Shown one piece after another: positions 34,741 to 42,889 of a stretch of 64,000 nt of DNA. The stretch covers positions 124,001 through 188,000 of the forward strand of contig NZ_AFWV01000011.1 in assembly GCF_000223985.1 (NCBI RefSeq), written 5' to 3'. Both the position numbers and the translations under genes were made by a program. Under the pieces are notes generated by a model. That model was not told the origin of the DNA. It ran no database searches and worked only from the letters and a program-made list of their open reading frames with translations. Numbering within the stretch: position 1 is the stretch's first letter; each line of letters opens with the position of its first letter. The DNA comes from Thiocapsa marina 5811 (GTDB lineage: Bacteria; Pseudomonadota; Gammaproteobacteria; Chromatiales; Chromatiaceae).

Positions 34741-35358
34741 ATGCTCGCGGTGACACAGCTCCAGTGCAAGCGAGGCGACCGCCTGCTCTTCTCGGGTCTC
34801 GACTTCGCCGTGGCCGGGGGAACACTCCTGCATGTGCGCGGCGCGAACGGCAGCGGCAAGACGACGCTCCTGCGCTCGCTGTGCGGGCTGTTCACGCCGG
34901 ACTCGGGTGAGATCCGATGGAAAGGCGAGCCGACGCGTCGTCTCGGCGAGGATTATCGGCGCGATCTCCTTTATTTCGGACATCTGAACGGTATCAAGGG
35001 CGACCTGACGGGTATCGAGAATCTCCGTATCGCCGCGACCTTGGACGGGGATCGCGTCGAGGATTCCGCCATCTGGGCGGCGCTGGCGCGGATCGGTCTT
35101 GTCGGATTCGAGGATCTGCCCACGCGCATGCTGTCGCAGGGTCAGAAAAAGCGCGTGGCCTTGGCGCGGCTGATCCTGAGCAAGGCGCCGCTCTGGATCC
35201 TCGACGAGCCCTTCACCGCCTTGGACGTCGGCGCCGTGGACTTGCTCGAGACCCTCATCGCCGAGCATGTGGCGCACGCGGGGATCGTCGTCCTGACGAC
35301 TCACCAGGAGGTCGGCCTGACCTCCGGTCAGGTCGAACGCCTTCACCTCGGGGGTTGA
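34741..35358 (+). CDS. ccmA: Heme exporter ATP-binding protein CcmA
   Basis: ATPase of the CcmAB(C) complex that frees holo-CcmE in System I cytochrome c maturation. 205 aa with Walker A GANGSGKTT (about 38-46), signature LSQGQKKRVALARL, Walker B LWILDEPFTALD and TTHQEV. The ATG at 34741 was chosen because the long upstream frame is only read-through of the phosphatase region. The 278 bp upstream (34463-34740) contain no gene I can recognise and presumably hold the ccm promoter. Confidence 0.95.
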   Translation: MLAVTQLQCKRGDRLLFSGLDFAVAGGTLLHVRGANGSGKTTLLRSLCGLFTPDSGEIRWKGEPTRRLGEDYRRDLLYFGHLNGIKGDLTGIENLRIAATLDGDRVEDSAIWAALARIGLVGFEDLPTRMLSQGQKKRVALARLILSKAPLWILDEPFTALDVGAVDLLETLIAEHVAHAGIVVLTTHQEVGLTSGQVERLHLGG

Positions 35359-35364
35359 CCGGCC

Positions 35365-36036
35365 GTGCTGCGAGTCTTCTGGTGCGTTCTGCTGCGCGAT
35401 CTGACGCTGGCCCTGCGGCGACGCACGGACGTCTTGACCACGCTCTTCTTCTTCATCATCGTGGTGAGCCTATTCCCGTTGGGCGTGGGCACCGAACGAC
35501 AGATCCTGCAGATCCTCGGCCCCGGCGTGGTCTGGGTAGCGGCACTGCTGGCCTCGATGTTGGCGCTCGAGCGCCTGTTCGCGGCGGACTACGAGGACGG
35601 CACGCTCGAACAGATGGTCTTGACGGCGCAACCCTTGTCGTTGCTGGTGCTGGCCAAGATTACGGCACACTGGCTCCTGACCGGTCTGCCGCTGGTCCTC
35701 ATCGCCCCGCTGGTCGGCATGCAGTACCATCTCTCCGACGACGCGATCCTGATCATGATGCTCGCCCTCTTGCTCGGAACGCCGGTGCTCAGTCTGATCG
35801 GAGCGATCGGCGCGGCCTTGACCCTGGGGCTGCGCGGCGGCGGTATCCTCTTGTCCTTGTTGATCCTGCCGCTCTATATCCCGGTGCTGGTCTACGGGGC
35901 CGGCGCGGTCACGGCGAGCGGTATCGATATGGCGGACACGCGGCCCTATCTCGCCCTTCTCGGGGCGTTCTTGGTTGCCGCGCTCACGTTTGCGCCGCTG
36001 GCATCGTCGGCTGCGCTTAAGATTTCAATCGAATAA
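35365..36036 (+). CDS. ccmB: Heme exporter permease CcmB
   Basis: Membrane partner of CcmA, 223 aa with six hydrophobic segments. Characteristic segments are VLLRDLTLALRRRTD, FPLGVGTERQILQILGPGVVW, ERLFAADYEDGTLEQMVL and LPLYIPVLVYGAGAV. It starts with GTG at 35365, six bases after the ccmA stop. Confidence 0.95.
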   Translation: MLRVFWCVLLRDLTLALRRRTDVLTTLFFFIIVVSLFPLGVGTERQILQILGPGVVWVAALLASMLALERLFAADYEDGTLEQMVLTAQPLSLLVLAKITAHWLLTGLPLVLIAPLVGMQYHLSDDAILIMMLALLLGTPVLSLIGAIGAALTLGLRGGGILLSLLILPLYIPVLVYGAGAVTASGIDMADTRPYLALLGAFLVAALTFAPLASSAALKISIE

Positions 36037-36059
36037 TCCGAGGGAAGACCCCTTCACCA

Positions 36060-36818
36060 ATGGCTTCGAACTGGTTTAGATTTGCCGCCCCGGCCTCCTT
36101 CTACCCGCTTGCAGGACGCATGATCCCGGTGTTTTGGATCTTGACCGGGGTGTGTCTCTTGGCCGGCCTCTACTGGGGATTTTTCCAGACCCCGGATCAA
36201 CTCGGCGGGAGCAATGCGCAGAAGGAGTATTACCGCATCATCTTTATCCACGTCCCGGCCGCTTGGATGTCGATGTGGCTCTACGTCGTGATGGTGGTCT
36301 GGGCGGCGATCGGGCTGGTCTTCAACACCCGGCTCTCGTTCATGATGGCCAACGCGATCGCACCGACGGGGGCCATCTTCACCTTCCTGGCGCTCTGGAC
36401 CGGGGCCTTTTGGGGTCGTCCCAGCTGGGGCACCTACTGGGACTGGGATCCTCGCCTCACGACGGAGCTGATCCTCTTCTTCATGTATATCGGCTACATC
36501 GCGCTGCACTCGGCGATCGACGACACGCGCCGTGCCGACCGGGCTGCAGCACTCCTGGCGATCGTCGGTCTGGTGATGGTCCCGCTCATCTTCTGGTCGG
36601 TGAACTGTCCGGATCCGAACCAATGTGCCGCGCTCCATCAGCGGTCCAACCTGACGCAGATCGAGGGCAACATCCTCTTTTCGATGTTGGCGGTGACCTT
36701 CGGATTCTGGATGTATTCCTTCGCGACCACGCTGATGCGGCTGCGCAGCATTATCTTGACCCGCGAGTCCGACAACAGCTGGGTTCAGGAGCTTCTCGTG
36801 AAGGACGGTCGAGCATGA
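36060..36818 (+). CDS. ccmC: Heme lyase/handling protein CcmC
   Basis: Loads heme onto CcmE in the periplasm. 252 aa with six membrane segments and the tryptophan-rich WWD-type motif WGRPSWGTYWDWDPRLT (about 119-135), plus the flanking heme-ligand histidines in IIFIHVPAAWMS and the HSAIDD region. The stop overlaps the ccmD start (ATGA). Confidence 0.95.
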   Translation: MASNWFRFAAPASFYPLAGRMIPVFWILTGVCLLAGLYWGFFQTPDQLGGSNAQKEYYRIIFIHVPAAWMSMWLYVVMVVWAAIGLVFNTRLSFMMANAIAPTGAIFTFLALWTGAFWGRPSWGTYWDWDPRLTTELILFFMYIGYIALHSAIDDTRRADRAAALLAIVGLVMVPLIFWSVNCPDPNQCAALHQRSNLTQIEGNILFSMLAVTFGFWMYSFATTLMRLRSIILTRESDNSWVQELLVKDGRA

Positions 36819-36985
36819 GCGAATTTTTCTCTCAAGGCGGTTATGCCTTCTTCGTCTGGGGCGCCTACGGGATGGTTGCGGTGCTGCTCGTGGCGGAAAT
36901 CCTTCAATTGCGCGCTCAACGGCGAACCATTTTGGCCCGTCTTGGTCGATTGATCCGGATGCGCGACTCTGGAGTGAATCAATGA
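36815..36985 (+). CDS. ccmD: Heme exporter subunit CcmD
   Basis: Small single-span protein of 56 aa that helps release holo-CcmE. The hydrophobic segment YAFFVWGAYGMVAVLLVAEIL is followed by a basic cytoplasmic tail, and the aromatic N-terminus (SEFFSQGGYAFFVWG) is typical. It overlaps both neighbours by 4 bp. Confidence 0.92.
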   Translation: MSEFFSQGGYAFFVWGAYGMVAVLLVAEILQLRAQRRTILARLGRLIRMRDSGVNQ

Positions 36986-37449
36986 AAGCAAGACAGAAAC
37001 GTTTGGTGTTCGTCGGCCTCGCCATCGTCGGTGTCGGCGCGGCCTCGGCCTTGGCCTTGAGTGCACTCAACAGCAACATCTCCTACTTCTTCAGCCCGTC
37101 TCAGGTCATGGCGAGCGAGGCCCCGGCCGAGCACGTCTTCCGGCTCGGCGGCTTGGTGACACCGGGAACCGTGGCACGCCAGGAAGACGGCTTGACGGTC
37201 AAATTCGACGTGACCGACAACGCCGAGACGGTCACGGTCGCCTACACCGGGATCCTCCCCGACCTCTTCAGCGAAGGCCAAGGGGTGGTGACCAAGGGCC
37301 GACTCGGCGCCGACGGCGTCTTTTACGCAGAGGAGGTCCTCGCCAAGCATGACGAGGAATACATGCCGCCCGAGGTCGCGGACACACTCCAAACCGCCCA
37401 TGTCGAAGGCGTCATAGAGTCGATGGGCACCCGCGGAGCGTCAAACTGA
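36982..37449 (+). CDS. ccmE: Cytochrome c maturation heme chaperone CcmE
   Basis: Periplasmic heme shuttle anchored by one N-terminal helix; 155 aa. The covalent heme-binding His lies in AKHDEEYMPPE (His about residue 123), and the OB-fold motifs FRLGGLVTPGTV and VAYTGILPDLFSEGQGVVTKG precede it. Its start overlaps ccmD (ATGA) and its stop overlaps the ccmF start (TGATG). Confidence 0.96.
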   Translation: MKARQKRLVFVGLAIVGVGAASALALSALNSNISYFFSPSQVMASEAPAEHVFRLGGLVTPGTVARQEDGLTVKFDVTDNAETVTVAYTGILPDLFSEGQGVVTKGRLGADGVFYAEEVLAKHDEEYMPPEVADTLQTAHVEGVIESMGTRGASN

Positions 37450-39434
37450 TGGTCCCCGAGCTCGGTCACTTCGCGCTTGTTCTCGCCCTCGTGATCACCG
37501 TCGCGCAGGCATCGCTCCCGCTTCTCGGCAGCTTCGTCGGCAACCGCCGTTGGATGGAGATGGCTCGGCCGCTCGCCCGCGGCCAGCTGACCTTCATCGC
37601 CATCGCGTTCGTCGCGCTCCTGCATGCGTTTCTGACGGACGACTTCTCGGTCGAGTACGTTGCGTCTCACTCCAACTCACTGATGCCGGCCATCTACAAG
37701 GTCTCGGCGGTCTGGGGCGGACATGAGGGGTCACTGCTCTTGTGGGCCCTGATGTTGGCCGGATGGGGTGCCGCGGTTGCGGCCTTCAGCAAAAACCTGC
37801 CGCTGGCAATGGTCGCTCGCGTGGTCTCGGTTCTCGGCATGGTGGCAATCGGCTTTCTGCTGTTCATGCTCCTGACATCCAACCCCTTCGACCGGCTCTT
37901 CCCCGCGCCGCTAGAAGGTCGTGATCTGAATCCCCTGCTCCAGGATCCCGGTCTCGCGATCCATCCGCCGATGCTCTACATGGGGTATGTAGGCTTCTCC
38001 GTTGCCTTCGCCTTCGCGATTGCCGCCCTCATCGGCGGCAAGCTGGACTCGGCTTGGGCGCGCTGGTCGCGGCCATGGACGACCGCGGCTTGGGTCTTCC
38101 TCACCATCGGTATCGCCTTGGGCTCCTGGTGGGCCTACTACGAGTTGGGTTGGGGCGGCTGGTGGTTCTGGGATCCGGTCGAGAACGCCTCCTTCATGCC
38201 CTGGCTGGTGGGTACGGCATTGATCCATTCGCTCGCCGTGACCGAGAAACGCGCGGCTTTCAAGAGCTGGACGGTGCTGCTCGCCATCTCGGCCTTTTCG
38301 CTGTCGCTGCTCGGAACCTTCCTGGTGCGCTCGGGTGTCTTGACGTCGGTGCATGCCTTCGCGACCGACCCAGCGCGCGGCACCTTCATCCTCATCTTCC
38401 TCTGCGTCGTCATCGGCGGCTCACTCGCGCTCTACGCCTGGCGTGCACCGACCATCGCGGGTGGCGGTCGATTCGACGTCCTCTCGCGCGAGAGCTTCCT
38501 GCTCGTGAATAATCTGCTCTTCGCGACACTCACGGTGCTGGTCTTATTCGGCACCCTCGCCCCGCTGATCTACGAGGCCGCGGGCTGGGGCAAGATCTCG
38601 GTCGGTTTCCCCTGGTTCAACAAGATGTTCGTGTCGCTCTCCCCGTTCCTGATCGTCGCAATGGGGATCGGACCCTTGACCCGCTGGAAGCACGACGAGC
38701 CGATGCGTCTGGTGCGCTCGCTTTGGATCGCGCTTGCGCTCGGCATCGCCGTCTTCATCGTGGCCTTGCAGCCGGTCTTCGAGGACGGCGGACTCGCGAT
38801 GGCCTTCGGCCTGAGCATGAGCGCCTGGCTCGTCGCCACACACCTCGTCGCATTGGCCGAGCGATTGAAGAACAAAGGCGGATTCCGAGCCCTGGCCGCC
38901 GACATCAACGCTCGCAACCTCAGCTACTACGGCATGTGGACCGCGCATGTCGGGATCGCGGTGTTCATCGTCGGCGTCACCATGGTGTCGATCCACGGCT
39001 CCGAGACCGACGTGCGGATGTCGCCGGGCGACGTCCACGAGGACTCGGGCTACCGCTTCCAATTCAACGGTGCACAGGCGATCACCGGTCCCAACTATCT
39101 GGCGCAGCAGGGCGAGTTCATCGTCTACAAGGGCGAGCGACAGATCGCCGTACTCTATCCGGAGAAACGCTCCTATTTCTCCGGCGGAATGCCGATGACC
39201 GAGGCAGCCATCAACGCAGGCTTCCTGCGTGACCTCTATGTCTCGCTCGGCGAACCGGTCGGAACCGACGGCGATTGGGCCCTGCGGGTCTACTACAAAC
39301 CCTTCGTGCGCTGGATCTGGCTCGGTGCGATCTTCATGGCGCTCGGCGGCCTCTTGGCGATGGCCGATCGGCGTTATCGCACGATGCGGCGAACAGCGGA
39401 TGTCCCGGCCGGGGCGTTGGGGGCACGCCCATGA
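37449..39434 (+). CDS. ccmF: Heme lyase subunit CcmF
   Basis: Large polytopic protein (661 aa) that joins heme from CcmE to apocytochromes together with CcmH/I. The WWD motif is GWGGWWFWDPVENASFMPW (about residue 235), and the further signatures SVWGGHEGSLLLW and LLNNLL-like LVNNLLFATLTVLVLFGT are present. The start overlaps the ccmE stop by one base. Confidence 0.96.
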   Translation: MVPELGHFALVLALVITVAQASLPLLGSFVGNRRWMEMARPLARGQLTFIAIAFVALLHAFLTDDFSVEYVASHSNSLMPAIYKVSAVWGGHEGSLLLWALMLAGWGAAVAAFSKNLPLAMVARVVSVLGMVAIGFLLFMLLTSNPFDRLFPAPLEGRDLNPLLQDPGLAIHPPMLYMGYVGFSVAFAFAIAALIGGKLDSAWARWSRPWTTAAWVFLTIGIALGSWWAYYELGWGGWWFWDPVENASFMPWLVGTALIHSLAVTEKRAAFKSWTVLLAISAFSLSLLGTFLVRSGVLTSVHAFATDPARGTFILIFLCVVIGGSLALYAWRAPTIAGGGRFDVLSRESFLLVNNLLFATLTVLVLFGTLAPLIYEAAGWGKISVGFPWFNKMFVSLSPFLIVAMGIGPLTRWKHDEPMRLVRSLWIALALGIAVFIVALQPVFEDGGLAMAFGLSMSAWLVATHLVALAERLKNKGGFRALAADINARNLSYYGMWTAHVGIAVFIVGVTMVSIHGSETDVRMSPGDVHEDSGYRFQFNGAQAITGPNYLAQQGEFIVYKGERQIAVLYPEKRSYFSGGMPMTEAAINAGFLRDLYVSLGEPVGTDGDWALRVYYKPFVRWIWLGAIFMALGGLLAMADRRYRTMRRTADVPAGALGARP

Positions 39435-39994
39435 CGGCGACCTCCGCAACAACAAAGGCGAAGAGGCGCGCGCTGATCCCGTTGGCGGTCTTCATCGCCT
39501 TGGCGGCCCTGTTGTTCTACGGACTGCAACTGGATCCGCGCAAGGTCCCCTCGCCGCTCGTGAACAAAGCTGCGCCCGTATTCGAGCTCGAGTCGCTGGA
39601 CGACCCGAGCCGAACGGTCACCAACGAGATCCTCATGGGTAAGGTCTCGTTGGTCAATGTCTGGGCATCGTGGTGCCCGTCATGCCGTCAGGAGCATGGC
39701 GAGCTGATGCAGATCGCGCGCGAGAACGATGTCCAGGTCGTCGGCTTCAACTGGAAAGATACGCGACCCGAAGCGCTCGAGATGCTCAAGCGTTACGGCA
39801 ACCCCTACGTCGTGAGCGCCTACGATCCGGACAACCGCTACGGCCTGCACTGGGGCGTCTACGGGGCACCCGAGACCTTCGTGGTCGACGGCGAGGGCAT
39901 CATCCGTTACAAGCACATCGGGCCGGTCGACCGCAACGTCTGGGAAACCACGATCCGCCCCATCGTCGAGCAGTACAGACCTCAGTCATCATGA
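39431..39994 (+). CDS. ccmG: Thiol:disulfide interchange protein CcmG/DsbE
   Basis: Membrane-tethered periplasmic thioredoxin-like protein (187 aa) that reduces apocytochrome c or CcmH. One N-terminal helix (ALIPLAVFIALAALLFYG), active site WCPSC in NVWASWCPSCRQEH, and GAPETFVVDGEG with the cis-Pro. The ATG at 39431 overlaps the ccmF stop (ATGA); the longer upstream frame is inside ccmF and is a shadow. Confidence 0.95.
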   Translation: MTATSATTKAKRRALIPLAVFIALAALLFYGLQLDPRKVPSPLVNKAAPVFELESLDDPSRTVTNEILMGKVSLVNVWASWCPSCRQEHGELMQIARENDVQVVGFNWKDTRPEALEMLKRYGNPYVVSAYDPDNRYGLHWGVYGAPETFVVDGEGIIRYKHIGPVDRNVWETTIRPIVEQYRPQSS

Positions 39995-40491
39995 TCCATC
40001 GCATCCGCAAGCTCTCTTTAGGCCTCGCGCTGCTCGCCGGCACACTGGCATTCGGCAACCTACCCGCCTACACGCTCGAGGAGTTCAAGTTCGAGCAACC
40101 CGGCCAGCACGAGGCATTTCGCGACCTGATCGCCAAGCTCCGCTGCCTGGTCTGCCAAAACGAGTCGCTCGCCGGCTCGCAGGCCGGCGTCGCTCAGGAT
40201 CTACGCGAAGAGGTCTATCGCATGATGCTCGAGGGCCAAAGCGACGAGGAGATCGTAACCTTCCTCGTCGATCGCTACGGCGACTTCGTGCTCTACGAGC
40301 CTCCGATCAAGCCATCGACCTACATCCTCTGGTTCGGCCCCTTCATCTTCCTCGGCTTGGGCGGCTACCTGCTGTTCCGCACGCTCGGGCGCAAGAAGGA
40401 CGAGCCCGAGGAGGATCTCACCGAGGCCGAACGCGCCCGTCTTCAACGACTGCTCGCCGCCGACGGCGACAACCAAGAAAACATCAAATGA
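39991..40491 (+). CDS. ccmH: Cytochrome c-type biogenesis protein CcmH
   Basis: Thiol oxidoreductase of the heme ligation complex. 166 aa: signal sequence, the redox motif LRCLVCQNESLAGSQA (about 50-65), a helical bundle domain and a C-terminal membrane helix (ILWFGPFIFLGLGGYLLF). The start overlaps the ccmG stop and the stop overlaps the ccmI start, both as ATGA. Confidence 0.95.
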   Translation: MIHRIRKLSLGLALLAGTLAFGNLPAYTLEEFKFEQPGQHEAFRDLIAKLRCLVCQNESLAGSQAGVAQDLREEVYRMMLEGQSDEEIVTFLVDRYGDFVLYEPPIKPSTYILWFGPFIFLGLGGYLLFRTLGRKKDEPEEDLTEAERARLQRLLAADGDNQENIK

Positions 40492-41816
40492 TCATCTTCT
40501 GGATTCTGACCGCCGGGCTCATGGGCCTGGCGATGTTTTTTGTCGCCCTGCCGCTACTGCAACCCGAGCAAGCAACCGAAGCACCGGAGCAGGACAAGTT
40601 GAACCTCACGGTCTTCAAGCAGCGACTCCAAGAACTGGATGCCGACCTGGCCTCCGGCTTTCTGGAACAAGATCAGTACGCCGCGGCGCGACGCGATCTG
40701 GAGCGGGATCTTCTGCGCGATATCCCGGGCGAGCTCGCGGCATCGGGGCGTCGCGGCACCTCCGGCGGGCGATGGATGGCACTCGTGCTGGCCGTGGCGG
40801 TTCCGACATCGGCGGTGCTGATCTACAACGAGGTCGGCCACCGCGAGATCATCGAGCGCATCGAGGGCGTTGCCCTGAGCGGCGAGACATCGCAGACCCT
40901 GATCGGACCCGACGGCGAGGAGCTCCCGCCGCTCGAGGTTCTGGTCCAGCGTCTCGAAGAGAGGCTCGCGGAGGATCCGAACAACGTCGACGGATGGCTG
41001 ATGATCGGTCGGACCTACTTCACCATGCGTCGACCCGGTCAGGCGCTCGATGCTGTCTCGAAGGCCTACGCCTTGGCCCCCGATCGCCCGGACGTAATGC
41101 TCGCCTACGCCGAGGCCATGGCTGCCAACAGCAACAACAGCCTTGAAGGCGAGCCCGCCGCACTGATCGAGCAGGTTCTGAAGGCCGAGCCGGACAACGT
41201 GAGTGCCCGCTGGCTTGCCGGAATGCTCTACTACCAGCGCGGGCAGTACACCGCCGCGGCAACGGCTTGGCAGCGCATCCTCGACGAGATGGACCCCGCG
41301 TCGGAGGACGCCGCGGACATGCGCGAGATGATCACGGAGGCGCAGACGCGTGCCGGCGCTCCCGCAAACGCAGCGACCGCGACCCAGCCCGCCGCGGCAG
41401 CTCCGGGCGAAGCTGACGCATCACCCGGAACCCTGACCGAATCGCCCGCCGCGCCCGAGCCCGCCACCGGCGCATCGGTTAGCGCAGACGTCAGCCTGGA
41501 TCAAGCCATCTCTGCCGGTGCCGCTCCGGAGGATACCGTGTTCGTCTTCGCGCGCGCCGTCGCCGGCCCGCCGATGCCGCTCGCCGTTCAGCGCATTCAG
41601 GTCAAGGACCTGCCGACCCGTGTCATCCTCGACGACAGCATGGCGATGATGCCCGAGATGCGCCTCTCCGCCTTCCCGCAGGTGATGATCGGCGCGCGCG
41701 TGGCCAAGAGCGGCCAAGCGACACCGCAACCCGGCGATCTCGAAGGCGAAAGCGGACCGATCGACAGCGCCGGAAACACGCAAGTCGCCGTCACCATCAA
41801 CCGCATCAGGCCCTAG
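40488..41816 (+). CDS. ccmI: Cytochrome c-type biogenesis protein CcmI (TPR)
   Basis: Apocytochrome chaperone of 442 aa. Two N-terminal membrane helices flank a cytoplasmic loop with FKQRLQELDADLASG, followed by periplasmic TPR repeats (VDGWLMIGRTYFTMRRPGQALDAVSKAYAL and the next two units), an Ala/Pro-rich linker (about 290-330) and a beta-rich C-terminal domain (FVFARAVAGPPMPLAVQRI). This fuses the CcmI/CycH functions. Last gene of the ccm operon; a subgroup B repeat starts 4 bases after its stop. Confidence 0.93.
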   Translation: MIIFWILTAGLMGLAMFFVALPLLQPEQATEAPEQDKLNLTVFKQRLQELDADLASGFLEQDQYAAARRDLERDLLRDIPGELAASGRRGTSGGRWMALVLAVAVPTSAVLIYNEVGHREIIERIEGVALSGETSQTLIGPDGEELPPLEVLVQRLEERLAEDPNNVDGWLMIGRTYFTMRRPGQALDAVSKAYALAPDRPDVMLAYAEAMAANSNNSLEGEPAALIEQVLKAEPDNVSARWLAGMLYYQRGQYTAAATAWQRILDEMDPASEDAADMREMITEAQTRAGAPANAATATQPAAAAPGEADASPGTLTESPAAPEPATGASVSADVSLDQAISAGAAPEDTVFVFARAVAGPPMPLAVQRIQVKDLPTRVILDDSMAMMPEMRLSAFPQVMIGARVAKSGQATPQPGDLEGESGPIDSAGNTQVAVTINRIRP

Positions 41817-41819
41817 ACC

Positions 41820-41905
41820 TAAACCGCGTCCGGCGCGACAAGCGCCGGTTACGCATTGCCTCGACGTCGTATCGACCCGAAAACCTCGCAGCAGACGCGG
41901 TTTAA
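41820..41905. repeat. Interspersed inverted-end repeat, subgroup B, copy 2
   Basis: 86 bp from TAAACCGCGTC to GACGCGGTTTAA. It fills the whole gap between the convergent ccmI and YbhB-like genes, and its right end provides the TAA stop (41902-41904) of the latter. Confidence 0.85.
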
Positions 41906-42375
41906 CGTTTCTCGTAGAGGCCGACCAGCTCGGTGCGACCGAGGATGTGATCTTCCATAGCAAGCAGGAGCTCATCCTTGGTCGGGGTTCCCAGCTCGCT
42001 CGGCAGGCGGACATCGAGCGCATAGAGCCGGTGGAAATAGCGGTGACAGCCGATCGGCGGGCAAGGCCCGCCGTAGCCGACACGTCCCCAACTATTGATC
42101 CCCTCGCCGGTGCCCACGGGAAGTCGATCGGAGGTCATGCCTTCGGCGAGTGATGCCTCGGGCGGCAGGTTATAGAGGATCCAATGATCCCACACCATCC
42201 GCGGAGCTGCGGGATCCGGGGCATCCGGATCATCGACGATCAAGACCAAGCTCGCAGTACCTTCGGGCAGATTTGCCCACGATAGAGGCGGCGAGACATC
42301 ATCGCCCTCGCAGGTGTAGCGGACTGGGATGGGTGCTCCTTCGACAAAAGCGTCCGATTCGAGAACCAGTGACAT
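41902..42375 (-). CDS. YbhB/YbcL family (PEBP, Raf kinase inhibitor-like) protein
   Basis: 157 aa protein of the phosphatidylethanolamine-binding fold. Conserved pieces: PVRYTCEGDDVSPPLSW, LVLIVDDPDAPDP, WDHWILYNLP and YGGPCPPIGCHRYFHRLYALD, which line the anion-binding pocket. Cytoplasmic, since no signal peptide is seen. Function in bacteria is not defined. The stop codon is part of the adjoining repeat. Confidence 0.92.
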   Translation of the reverse strand: MSLVLESDAFVEGAPIPVRYTCEGDDVSPPLSWANLPEGTASLVLIVDDPDAPDPAAPRMVWDHWILYNLPPEASLAEGMTSDRLPVGTGEGINSWGRVGYGGPCPPIGCHRYFHRLYALDVRLPSELGTPTKDELLLAMEDHILGRTELVGLYEKR

Positions 42376-42399
42376 CTTTACGTCTCCATAGATGTGCTA

Positions 42400-42620
42400 A
42401 CCTATGGGGCATCAACGCCCCGTCGTCTCCGTTTCGACAGCGGCTCGGGTCACGGAGTTTTATCCGAGAGAAATCGCTCGGTCACGCCGATCAAGCCCGG
42501 ACTCTCGGGCCTTTTAAGGATAACGCGAATACAGACACTCGAGCCCGCGGATCGATGCATCCGGCCACACGGACACGATCACCTCGAGATCGCTTTTCCT
42601 CTCAATAGCTGTGCGTCCTT
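42400..42620 (+). ncRNA. Candidate structured small RNA upstream of a terminator
   Basis: No coding frame is convincing here. The stretch can fold into nested hairpins: GCCCGGACTCTCGGGC (about 42505), CGGATCGATGCATCCG (about 42548) closed by two CTCGAG boxes, and ends at a strong terminator. GGA triplets recur (CGGAGT, CCGGACT, AAGGATA, GCGGATC, ACGGACA), some in predicted loops, as in CsrA/RsmA-binding RNAs. No promoter could be fixed, so the 5' end is a guess. Confidence 0.35.
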
Positions 42621-42647
42621 CGGCGGCCGATTGGCCGCCTTTTTTTG
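42621..42647 (+). terminator. Rho-independent terminator
   Basis: CGGCGGCC-GATT-GGCCGCC stem followed by seven T residues on the plus strand. The gene upstream (YbhB-like) is on the minus strand, so a plus-strand transcript without an obvious gene ends here. Confidence 0.85.
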
Positions 42648-42806
42648 GCCTGTGAAACCGGCCCGCAAATCACGCACGCACACCGACGCGCTCGAGCCAC
42701 TTCGCCGCGCGCACATCGGCCCCAAGCCAGCGCTGCGAATTGATCCGCGACAGCCCGACGCGCGAATTCGGCCCGATCCCCCGTCGGGGCAACACCCGAG
42801 TTACGG

Positions 42807-42812
42807 TATAAT
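42807..42812 (+). promoter_or_regulatory. Possible -10 box of the EF-G paralogue gene
   Basis: A perfect TATAAT at 42807-42812, 78 bp before the fusA2-like start. No good -35 box lies 17 bp upstream. Confidence 0.45.
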
Positions 42813-42889
42813 TTCGTCCCGGAAATACATCTCGACGGGAAGCCGCACGACGCCCCGCACCTTATCCAAACGCCACTACAGGATCACCG

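Noticed and set aside
42376-42650. 6S RNA, tmRNA, SRP RNA or RNase P RNA
   Set aside because: None of their conserved sequence blocks could be found in the candidate region.
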